A stretch of DNA of 64,000 bases from positions 36,232-100,231 of the forward strand of contig JAUCBJ010009106.1 of the NCBI GenBank assembly GCA_032718475.1. The letters run 5' to 3'. Both the position numbers and the translations under genes were made by a program. The stretch's first letter is position 1. Each line of letters begins with the position of its first letter. Below the pieces are notes generated by a model. It did not search any database and was not told the origin of the DNA. It saw only the letters and a program-made list of their open reading frames with translations. This document shows positions 24,801 through 37,584 of this stretch, piece after piece. The DNA comes from Nemertoderma westbladi (lineage: Eukaryota; Xenacoelomorpha; Nemertodermatida; Nemertodermatidae).

Positions 24801-27800
24801 GCCCCTGGTCCGGTTATCATCAGTCGGGTGGGTGTCCTAAGACAACTGAGCTACCAGAATGAATGAATATTTATTCGCTATGGAGTGGGCTATCATATTT
24901 TGGCCTTTTACAGATACTCAAAGTGAAGTACAACACGGAATATAGTTATTCTTTGAGGCATGGTTGCCATTTCTGGATGAGCACGGGAATAACGTTGTAC
25001 TTACCTTTCAGTGACTGTAAAAGGCCACGATATTGTAGCCCACTCAATTGCGAATAAATACTCATCCGCCCTGGTAGCTCAGTTGTATTGCAGTAGGACA
25101 CCCACCCGGGTGATGATAACCGGAAGTTTGAAATCTAGATACCGGGTCGAGCCCCAATAGGGGCGGTTGATATTTTTTGCTATGGAGAGCATTATCATAA
25201 TGTAATATAACATATATTTAATTTGCCGTCACCCACCCCACAACAATTCATTTATAATTCCAACCTTTTATTCTTCGGGAGATTCAAAAAATCCAAGCGC
25301 CACCATGTATTGAGTAGTCAGTCAAGTCATAAAAAGTGTTGAGATAAGTTCATTTTATTCAGGAAAATTGACATTGTAGTGCCGTGAAATAAAGTGACAG
25401 AATATGCGACAAAGTACGTGATGTTATTCGACACTTGGGACAAAATACACGAAGGTCGGGCAAAGATGCCAAAATAAATCCTCAGTTAAAAATCCATTTA
25501 GTTGTGTAAAATAAAGTGTAATTTCTGGAATGATTAGCAATGCAATCCTAAAAGATAATCTGAATTAGTTACGGTGAACTATTAGCTGAATATAACCTCT
25601 CGCCATAATCGCAATAAATTTATTGTTAATCTGTAATTGTGTATTATACTCTGTATATTTGTTCCTTTTGAAATTGACCCCGCCTGGGGGTGTATATTAT
25701 AATATTATAAGTTGAAGTACTTACCGTCTTCCGGAGCGGTATGGGCTCCGTCTTCTGGGCGGAGTTCGGGATCTCCGTCGACGTCCCGGGGACGAACGCC
25801 TTCGACCGGGGCTGCGAGACCGTCTACGGTGGGGACTCGAACGTCTGTGAGGGGAAGGGGACCGGCGTCTGTGCGGGGAAGGGGACCGGCGTCTGTGTGG
25901 GGAAGGAGACCGCCGCCGGGAACGGGAGGGCGATGTGCGACCTCTGGGAGAGTGGGAACGCCGTGTAGACCGTCTAGAGAAACAAACAAATCCGGAGTTA
26001 GAGGGAGGGGAAAAGGCAGGTCAGTACCGGTAGGTGAACGGTGCAGCACAGTGAACAGGGAGGCCAATTGGGTTGTCGTTTCAGCCTATTTTAACGAGAC
26101 GGGGGGGGGGGGGGGGGGGGGGGCTGGACGCAAATCCTATATTGGCGAATTAATATCCCGCCGCAATGTTAAATTCTCAATTTAGGGAAAGGAGCAGGTT
26201 ACAGTGGCACGTTATTTTAACAAAAACAATAAACTAAACACAATAGAACAGGTTACAGTTTTATTTTTGAGAGTTATCATCTGTTATTCGCGTCCAATTT
26301 CCCCTGGAGAGGGATGAATTTTTATTGCGTCCAGTTTATATTCTTATTTTAAAATAAACTTTATTTCGCGAATATTTAATTTCGATATTCACCATTTAAG
26401 GTACCTTTTAAAGGAAAGTAGCAGTTTATGATGGCAGGCCTTTCCAACCAAAACAATAAACTAAGTTTAGGAACACAGGGTACAGTAAAACTTCTAGGCA
26501 CAAATTTTTCAATATTAATTTAACATTAACACTATGCGAAGGCTGAAACGGCAATACCAGTACCGGTACCCATTGGTCAGTAACGATAGGCCAGTACTGG
26601 TACCGGGAGGACAGTACCGTCATGATTTTGGTGTAGCACAATCACTCTCCAGTGCAAATGCCATATGAAAACAGCACTATTTGCTGTATGGTTTGTTTTC
26701 AAATATAGTTTCATTTCTTTCAAGAAGACCTACAACAAACTGTACAAAGGCCCCGGAATATAATGTCATTAATTAGTCCTGTAGTTCTTCCGTAACCATA
26801 GTGATTCTTCTGTTATACTGATAGAAATCATGACGTTGCAGGAATTTCAAATGTGTTGTAACACAATCTCAGTTTCGATGAAATATAGCTGAGATATGGG
26901 CGTTCGAAAGATGCAATATCAGAATATACTTGCTTCCGCTGCAGGCCACTTATTCTATTTAATAAATTCACATAATTCTGGAACACTTTATTTATTTGAT
27001 CTGACTTGGCAACAATACGGGGCTAGCTCAGTTTGTTGAACGCTGGGTTAACAAGCTGTTGGTGTTTGGTTCGAGTCCCAGCCAGGGTCCACTCGCAGCC
27101 TTTCATTCATTGGGGGTTGACAAAGTGAGCTGGGAGAAAAACAAGCGATAGGAGTGGCGCCCATCCCTAGGCTACCTTGGGTAGGAGCTATTGAAAGAAG
27201 AGCCGTAAGAGTCGCAACCGGCCTCATGCTTTTACAATGGCATTTGCACTGATCATTTGATTAATTCATTAGTATTTCATGCTATGTACTGGTACTGGTA
27301 CTGATTTAAATTCTCAGTACAGAAGCCACGATTAGTTGGGTTGGTACAGCTTACTATGCTCCAGACCACAATGATGTATCAGTATCAGTCAACAGAGCTC
27401 TGCAAAAAACAATATACGGAGTCAGAAAGCTACCGAGACCGAGTAACTGTTAGTATTTTCTACTTATTTTTACAACACTATCGCATACAATCTGAATGTG
27501 CACGATTGTTGCTTTACTTTCAGTATATGTATGTATACTGTATGACAAAGCCCCGATGAATGGAAAGGATAAAGAAGCTTTCAAATACATATAGATACGG
27601 GGATAAAATCAGTAACAAGTGGTTGTCAAGAAACTCCAACCTTCTGACCTCTCCATTTTCGAATGGTGTCTGTACCCAATTAAAGTCAATGTATATGTAT
27701 AAAATGTATGTTTGGCAATGTGAGAAGGAAAGCTTGATTTCCATTGATACTCTAATATTAATCTACATATTAATATACATTGATTCTCGGGTGGTTACGG

Positions 27801-30800
27801 TTTGTTTATAGGTCAATTCGAGTCAATTTGAAGTCATTAGACCTCAAATCCAGAATGGGGCCGGTTAATAGCTCATTTTTGGTTAATTTAACATCCCCTC
27901 ATCCTATTGTATTTTTTATGTCCTTGGGATTGGAACGGAAGAACTGAAGCTTATGATGAACACAGACTGGATGAATACAACGTTTCGGAACAGACATAAT
28001 AATATTAGTGAATCTGTAGTCACCAATCTACATTATACTGGGAATATATATCTAGGTTTGTAGGAGAGGACATATTTTGTGAATTGTTGTAATAAGACAT
28101 TGGCTGTATGGAAGGACAGGACATTCTGTCCTATGTCGAGTCTATCATTCCACCTAAAAAACAATTTGTATAAACTTGACATCGAAATAAGGGGAACAGT
28201 AGGAACCCATATGGGTCTTTCGTTATGTAGACCCCGCCAAACATGGTATGCGGCTCAGTTTGCGTAACAGATGAAGATTTTAACAGGCCTGAAAGACAAT
28301 AAAATATCTATTTTTAGGCCAAAAGCGAAAAATTAGATCAGTACCATACAAACGCAACACACCACACGTAGGACTTACAAACTTACACCCAACCTTACAA
28401 CAGAACTTACAAACATACAACAGAACTTACAAACATACAACAGAACTTACTAACATATAACATAACTTACAATACAACCATATAAAAGACCTAACAACCA
28501 TAGAACAACAGAATTTAATAAAACCATGATAGAACAACAACATAACTTACCACTATACAACAGAACTTTCCTTTCCTTACACCCATGCAAAATAACATAC
28601 AACCATACAGCATACAACAACATAACTTACAACCATACAGCATACAACAACATAACTTACAACCATACAACATAATATACAACCATACAACATAACATAC
28701 AACCATACAGCATACAACAACATAACTTACAACCATACAAAATAATATACAACCATACAAAATAACTTACAACCATACAACATAACTTACAACCATATAA
28801 CATAATAATACAACCACAACTAACAGAACTTACAATGACAACCTGCCACGAAGTCAAATTATCTGTTTATCAACAAAAATTTCACGCCAAAAATACTTAC
28901 GGTACCGGTACGGTAAATGCATGGGAGTCGAGCGGAATTCCGGTTTCTGTTCGCGAAATTGGTATACCGGAATATACTTATGTAACAAATGAGATGAATC
29001 GTATTTTTTCACAAACATCTCTGTTATCAGAAGTATAGCTGAAAATTACTACGAAAATTATGATTTCATATGATTAGTCAGTTATTAAGGCAAACTTTTA
29101 CAAATTATAATTTGGACTGGGAGTGGCATTTGAATTTAAAATTGAAAATTGGTTAATGGTAGGATCAGATAAATAATTGTTGAGAACCAGTGTATGTAGA
29201 TGAATGTACATGGTCCGGTTCCGGTAAAATTTGTCTTATTATGGTTCCGCTAAAAATGTAATTCGACTCCTAGTAAATGCATATAGTTTATTTCACACCA
29301 AACTCACGACCAACCCCACACTAAACGAATGGAATATTCCACACCAAACCCATGGCTCACCCCGCAAAAAACTAATGGATAATTACACACCAAAGTCATT
29401 GACAACCCCTCGTCACACAAATGAACAATTCCACACCAAACACATGACCAACCCTAAACCAATATAAAGGATGGACCATGACCTACTATCTATACTATCT
29501 ATAGTAGGTCATGGATGGACTATCCAACACCAAACTAAGACCACTCCATACAAAACTCATGACTCACACGTGAACAGTGAACAAACCAATTGGCCACCAC
29601 ACCTAAGTAAAGGCCCATCCTACACACCGACATTAGACCGATTTAGGACTATTTTCTCGAGTGTTTGGATTGGATGGAGGTTTAACGATTTCGTGGACTG
29701 ATGCATCTCCATTCGTTACCTTAGAGACGGGTTCAATCGTGGTGACGTCACTTCGTTGACATGGCAACATCCTCGTTAGCAACCAATGACCTGAGTCGAT
29801 AAACTAAGGCTGCATCAGCTGCTCTTTACAGAGACACTACAGTAACTAGTAACTATAGTAACAGTAATTGTTATTTAAATTAAGATTTCATATATCCCAT
29901 ATTTAATGTTCTTAAATTTAGGTGACATTTTTAGCTTATTACAAAAATATATTTTATAATTCAACTTAAAATTATCTCACTTCATAAACAATGCGTTGAA
30001 ATAAACTTCATTGCAAAGTTATGGCAGAAATGGTAATAAGTTACACTAGTGTTTGTTTGTATTAATAATTATACCTCCGTAACATAGCTTAACTGTAAAT
30101 AATGGGGTATTAATATCAGTACCGGTACCACGATTAGATACTCCTTACCATGAATCTTCAGCTCAATAAACTTCGCATCAGCTGGAAATTGTGTAACAAG
30201 GCAGCAGCCATACAGCCAACTGCTTGTTATTTAATGTTTGGAGAGAATCTAATAAAAAACGAAAATGAGCCATCACTGAATGTATTTCGCAGATTCCACA
30301 GATATACTGTAGGACGCATGGTGACATGGTACTGTAGGTCGCATGGTGACATGGTACTGTAGGACGCATGGTGACATGGTACTGTAGGTCGCATGGTGAC
30401 ATGGTACTGTAGGTCGCATGGTGACATGGTACTGTAGGTCGCATGGTGACATGGTACTGTAGGTCGCATGGTGACATGGTACTGTAGGTCGCATGGTGAC
30501 ATGGTACTGTAGGACGCATGGTGACATGGTACTGTATGTCGCATGGTGACATGGTACTGTAGGTCGCATGGTGACATGGTACTGTAGGTCGCATGGTGAC
30601 ATGGTACTGTAGGTCGCATGGTGACATGGTACTGTAGGTCGCATGGTGACATGGTACTGTAGGTCGCATGGTGACATCGTACTGTAGGTCGCATGGTGAC
30701 ATGGTACTGTAGGACGCATGGTGACATGGTACTGTAGGTCGCATGGTGACATCGTACTGTAGGTCGCATGGTGACATGGTACTGTAGGTCGCATGGTGAC

Positions 30801-33800
30801 ATGGTACTGTAGGTCGCATGGTGACATGGTACTGTAGGTCGCATGGTGACATGGTACTGTAGGACGCATGGTGACATGGTACTGTAGGTCGCATGGTGAC
30901 ATGGTACTGTAGGTCGCATGGTGACATGGTACTGTAGGTCGCATGGTGACATGGTACTGTAGGTCGCATGGTGACATGGTACTGTAGGTCGCATGGTGAC
31001 ATGGTACTGTAGGACGCATGGTGACATGGTACTGTATGTCGCATGGTGACATGGTACTGTAGGTCGCATGGTGACATGGTACTGTAGGTCGCATGGTGAC
31101 ATGGTACTGTAGGTCGCATGGTGACATGGTACTGTAGGTCGCATGGTGACATGGTACTGTAGGTCGCATGGTGACATGGTACTGTAGGTCGCATGGTGAC
31201 ATGGTACTGTAGGTCGCATGGTGACATGGTACTGTAGGTCGCATGGTGACATCGTACTGTAGGTCGCATGGTGACATCGTACTGTAGGTCGCATGGTGAC
31301 ATGGTACTGTAGGTCGCATGGTGACATCGTACTGTAGGTCGCATGATGACATCGTACTGTACTACAGGTCGCATCGTACTGTAGGTCGCATCGTATTGTA
31401 GGTCGCATCGTACTGTAGGTCGCATGGTGACATGGTACTGTAGGTCGCATGGTGACATCGTACTGTAGGTCGCATGGTGACATCGTACTGTAGGTCGCAT
31501 GGTGACATGGTACTGTAGGTCGCATGGTGACATCGTACTGTAGGTCGCATGATGACATCATACTGTACTACAGGTCGCATCGTACTGTAGGTCGCATCGT
31601 ATTGTAGGTCGCATCGTACTGTAGGTCACATCGTATTGTAGGTCGCATCGTACTGTAGGTCGCATCGTACTGTAGGTCGCATGGTGACATCGTACTGTAG
31701 GTCGCATGGTGACATGGTACTGTAGGTCGCATGGTGACATCGTACTGCAGGTCGCATGGTGACATGGTACTGTAGGTCGCATGGTGACATGGTACTGTAG
31801 GTCGCATGGTGACATGGTACTGTAGGTCGCATGGTGACATCGTACTGTACTACAGGTCGCATCGTACTGTAGGTCGCATCGTATTGTAGGTCGCATCGTA
31901 CTGTAGGTCGCATGGTGACATGGTACTGTAGGTCGCATGGTGACATCGTACTGTAGGTCGCATGGTGACATCGTACTGTAGGTCGCATGGTGACATGGTA
32001 CTGTAGGTCGCATGGTGACATCGTACTGTAGGTCGCATGATGACATCGTACTGTACTACAGGTCGCATCGTACTGTAGGTCGCATCGTATTGTAGGTCGC
32101 ATCGTACTGTAGGTCACATCGTATTGTAGGTCGCATCGTACTGTAGGTCGCATCGTACTGTAGGTCGCATGGTGACATCGTACTGTAGGTCGCATGGTGA
32201 CATGGTACTGTAGGTCGCATGGTGACATCGTACTGCAGGTCGCATGGTGACATGGTACTGTAGGTCGCATGGTGACATGGTACTGTAGGTCGCATGGTGA
32301 CATGGTACTGTAGGTCGCATGGTGACATCGTACTGTAGGTCGCATGGTGACATGGTACTGTAGGTCGCATGGTGACATGGTACTGTAGGTCGCATGGTGA
32401 CATCGTACTGTAGGTCGCATGGTGACATGGTACTGTAGGTCGCATGGTGACATGGTACTGTAGGTCGCATGGTGACATCGTACTGTAGGTCGCATGGTGA
32501 TATCGTACTGTACTACAGGTCGCATCGTACTGTAGGTCGCATCGAACTGTAGGTCGCTTCGTACTGTAGGTCGCATCGTACTGTAGGTCGCATCGTACTG
32601 TAGGTCGCATCGTACTGTAGGTCGCATCGTACTGTAGGTCGCATCGTACTGTAGGTCGCATCGTATTGTACTGTAGGTCGCATTGTATTGTACTGTAGGT
32701 CGCATCGTATTGTACTGTAGGTCGCATCGTATTGTACTGTAGGTCGCATCGTATTGTACTGTAGGTCGCATCGTATTGTAGGTCGCATCGTATTGTAGGT
32801 CGCATCGTATTGTAGGTCGCATCGTATTGCACTGTAGGTCGCATCGTACTGTAGTGTAGGTCGCATCGTATTGTACTGTAGGTCGCATCGTACTGTAGGT
32901 CGCATCGTATTGTACTGTAGGTCGCATCGTATTGTACTGTAGGTCGCATTGTATTGTAGGTCGCATCGTATTGTACTGTAGGTCGCATCGTATTGTAGGT
33001 CGCATCGTATTGTAGGTCGCATCGTATTGTAGGTCGCATCGCATCGTACTGTAGGTCGCATCGTATTGTAGGTCGCATCGTATTGTAGGTCGCATCGTAT
33101 TGTAGGTCGCATCGCATCGTACTGTAGGTCGCATCGTATTGTAGTGTAGCGTAGGTCGCATCGTACTGTAGATCGCATCGTATTGTACTGTAGGTCGCAT
33201 CGTATTGTACTGTAGGTCGCATCGTACTGTAGTTCGCATCGTATTGTAGGTCGCATCGTATTGTAGGTCGCATCGTATTGTAGGTCGCATCGTACTGTAG
33301 ATCGCATCGTATTGTACTGTAGGTCGCATCGTACTGTAGTTCGCATCGTATTGTAGGTCGCATCGTATTGTAGGTCGCATCGTATTGTAGGTCGCATCGT
33401 ACTGTAGGTCGCATCGTATTGTACTGTAGGTCGCATCGTATTGTAGTGTAGGTCGCATCGTATTGTACTGTAGGTCGCATCGTACTGTAGGTCGCATCGT
33501 ATTGTACTGTAGGTCGCATCGTATTGTAGGTCGCATCGTATTGTAGTGTAGGTCGCATCGTATTGTACTGTAGGTCGCATCGTACTGTAGTTCGCATCGT
33601 ATTGTACTGTAGGTCGCATCGTACTGTAGATCGCATCGTATTGTAGTGTAGTGTAGGTCGCATCGTATTGTACTGTAGGTCGCATCGTATTGTACTGTAG
33701 GTCGCATCGTACTGTAGATCGCATCGTATTGTACTGTAGGTCGCATCGTATTGTAGGTCGCATCGTATTGTACTGTAGGTCGCATCGTATTGTAGGTCGC

Positions 33801-36800
33801 ATCGTATTGTACTGTAGGTCGCATCGTACTGTAGGTCGCATCGTACTGTAGTTCGCATCGTATTGTACTGTAGGTCGCATCGTATTGTAGGTCGCATCGT
33901 ATTGTACTGTAGGTCGCATCGTACTGTAGTTCGCATCGTATTGTACTGTAGGTCGCATCGTACTGTAGATCGCATCGTATTGTACTGTAGGTCGCATCGT
34001 ATTGTACTGTAGGTCGCATCGTACTGTAGTTCGCATCGTATTGTACTGTAGGTCGCATCGTACTGTAGATCGCATCGTATTGTACTGTAGGTCGCATCGT
34101 ATTGTACTGTAGGTCGCATCGTACTGTAGTTCGCATCGTATTGTACTGTAGGTCGCATCGTATTGTAGGTCGCATCGTATTGTAGTGTAGCGTAGGTCGC
34201 ATCGTATTGTACTGTAGGTCGCATCGTATTGTAGTGTAGGTCGCATCGTATTGTACTGTAGGTCGCATCGTATTGTAGTGTAGGTCGCATCGTATTGTAC
34301 TGTAGGTCGCATCGTACTGTAGGTCGCATCGTATTGTACTGTAGGTCGCATCGTATTGTAGTGTAGGTCGCATCGTATTGTACTGTAGGTCGCATCGTAT
34401 TGTAGTGTAGGTCGCATCGTATTGTAGTGTAGTGTAGGTCGCATCGTATTGTAGTTCGCATCGTATTGTACTGTAGGTCGCATCGTACTGTAGATCGCAT
34501 CGTATTGTAGTGTAGGTCGCATCGTATTGTACTGTAGGTCGCATTGTATTGTAGGTCGCATCGTATTGTACTGTAGGTCGCATCGTACTGTAGTTCGCAT
34601 CGTATTGTACTGTAGGTCGCATCGTACTGTAGTTCGCATCGTATTGTACTGTAGGTCGCATCGTACTGTAGATCGCATCGTATTGTAGTGTAGGTCGCAT
34701 CGTATTGTACTGTAGGTCGCATCGTATTGTACTGTAGGTCGCATCGTATTGTAGGTCGCATCGTATTGTAGGTCGCATCGTATTGTACTGTAGGTCGCAT
34801 CGTACTGTAGTTCGCATCGTATTGTACTGTAGGTCGCATCGTACTGTAGTTCGCATCGTATTGTACTGTAGGTCGCATCGTACTGTAGATCGCATCGTAT
34901 TGTAGTGTAGGTCGCATCGTATTGTACTGTAGGTCGCATCGTATTGTACTGTAGATCGCATCGTATTGTACTGTAGGTCGCATCGTATTGTACTGTAGGT
35001 CGCATCGTACTGTAGTTCGCATCGTATTGTACTGTAGGTCGCATCGTATTGTACTGTAGGTCGCATCGTATTGTAGTGTAGCGTAGGTCGCATCGTATTG
35101 TAGTGTAGGTCGCATCGTATTGTACTGTAGGTCGCATCGTATTGTACTGTAGATCGCATCGTATTGTACTGTAGGTCGCATCGTATTGTACTGTAGTTCG
35201 CATCGTATTGTAGTGTAGCGTAGGTCGCATCGTATTGTAGTGTAGGTCGCATCGTATTGTAGTGTAGGTCGCATCGTATTGTACTGTAGGTCGCATCGTA
35301 TTGTACTGTAGGTCGCATCGTATTGTACTGTAGGTCGCATCGTATTGTAGGTCGCATCGTATTGTACTGTAGGTCGCATCGTATTGTAGTGTAGGTCGCA
35401 TCGTATTGTACTGTAGGTCGCATCGTATTGTAGTGTAGGTCGCATCGTATTGTACTGTAGGTCGCATCGTACTGTAGGTCGCATCGTATTGTACTGTAGG
35501 TCGCATCGTATTGTAGTGTAGGTCGCATCGTATTGTACTGTAGCGTAGGTCGCAGTGTTCTACACTGCATTAACTTTGGATAAACTTTTGATGTAAAATC
35601 GTTGTTAAGCATAATCAGTAACGTTACCTACCTGCTTAACAATGAAACACAACCAATATCGTATACATATAGATGAAAATTACTACTTAATGCAGTTATT
35701 AATGTATACTTATATTTATGTATATTAATAATGTATACAATCGGTCGGTGTTATTAAATTGGGTTTGGGATACAGTAAACGAAGAAGTTGGCCGTCAGAA
35801 ACGCTGATATAACCACTGTAAGAACTTACTGGGGATGTTAGAATAGCGGATTAATTTTTAGTTAAGAAAGTTAGAATATTTTTTTTTTTATATCATACGA
35901 AACGGGACATTGAACAGTAAACCTATACAGACTAGGTAAATATAGGTGGACTACACAAAGTCCCAGCCAGTCTCAGGAATAACCTTGCATTACTGCACCG
36001 TGATTAGTTTGTTATAGTATATGATTTAGGCTTTATTTAATATTGTTATTATATATTTTCAGTATAATTTTAATTATTTAGCTACTCACTCTTTGTCGTG
36101 CGAAACGTTGTTCTTTTCGTTAGATTCTATTGGATCCACCTAAATTAGAAACAAAAATAATATTTATAACCTACAGTATAGAGACAGTTTTATAATTAGC
36201 TTAATTTATTCGATGAGTAAAAATTAATCATTATTCAATTATTTACTGTTTTGGTGACAGTGTGCGTTTGTCATTTGTTAATATAAATTTTAAAATTGAA
36301 TTATAATCGGTATTAGACAATTATTATGTATAAAATATATATACAATATGATGCGGTACCTCTGAAAGCATTCCTGAATGTTTTCAAATTATTAAAACAT
36401 ACATTTTTGCGCGGAAAATACTTAATTTTTATAGAGTCTTTTGTATTACAGACGAAATATGCAAAATAAATCAATTGCGAGAAAAAGTCCATAAAGTTTT
36501 GTTTTGATTCTAACTGACGAAATCAGTCCATTTGATTAGCTTTCTTTACAGTATGTCATATCATAAAATGTATTAATGTATAAAAGGTATTATCCTACCA
36601 AGACACAAATGAACGAGAAAAAACAATTTCAGTTTCTAAAAGACTTAAATTTTCCAGGAATATCATCCGTCACATATGCAATAAATAATTGTTACGGTAT
36701 AACTTATAGTTCAGTACAGACACAGTATAGCTAAACTTAAATAATTATAAGGCCTATTAATTGCCGGCTATGCCAATCCGTAAACAATCTAGCAACCACA

Positions 36801-37542
36801 ACATAAAATACTGGGACCTCCGAAAGCAATACAAACAATTAAAAAAGTCGAAACGCCAACAATTCGAGGATATTTCTCTAGTACAGAAACTGGAGAAAGC
36901 CGAGATTAAACCATGGCTCCTATTCAAAGAAACCAAATCTGATGGAGCCAGAAGATGTTTATTGATGTGTCGGTTTTCAACCCGCTGGCGGCAACCAATG
37001 CGGCAATGTCGCTGGACACCACCCATCTCCACCACGAGGCGCGGAAGATCCGGAAGTACGAGGAGAGGATCCGGGAGGTGGAACACGCCACTTTCACTAC
37101 TCTCATCTTCTCGGCTTTCGGAGGAATGGCGCCGCTGTGTCGCCAGTTTATCAAGCGCCTCGCTTTAAAACTGGCAGAGAAGCGGCAGATCCCATACCCG
37201 GAGTGCATCTCGTGGGTGCGGCGACGAATTAGCTTCGCTCTCCTCAGGTCATCCCTAATGTGTCTGTGGGGGTTCCGGTCTGCCGCCAAGAGACCGGTAC
37301 GGGCAGCAGATGTCGCTGACACCTCCATCGTGTTAGCGAACGCCGACTCAGAGCCAGGCGCAGGCATGTTTATATAGGTTACAGGCTGTTTGGTGGTGGT
37401 GCAGTTTACCTGTTTGTTGTTGTTTAAGTTTTTAAATTTCCCGCGTTTCTGTAATTACTGTTTTTAATTGTTTGTTATAGTGCCTATAATTGTGTTTGTA
37501 TTTCTGAAGGTTTTTATTATTTTGTGAATAAATGAGGCTTGT

Positions 37543-37584
<42 letters not shown>

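Noticed and set aside
31626-35612. Open frames of 1328, 1142 and 997 codons on the minus strand
   Set aside because: They are translations of the 17/22/25-bp minisatellite, which contains no stop trinucleotide on that strand; three overlapping frames are open at once and none shows protein features.
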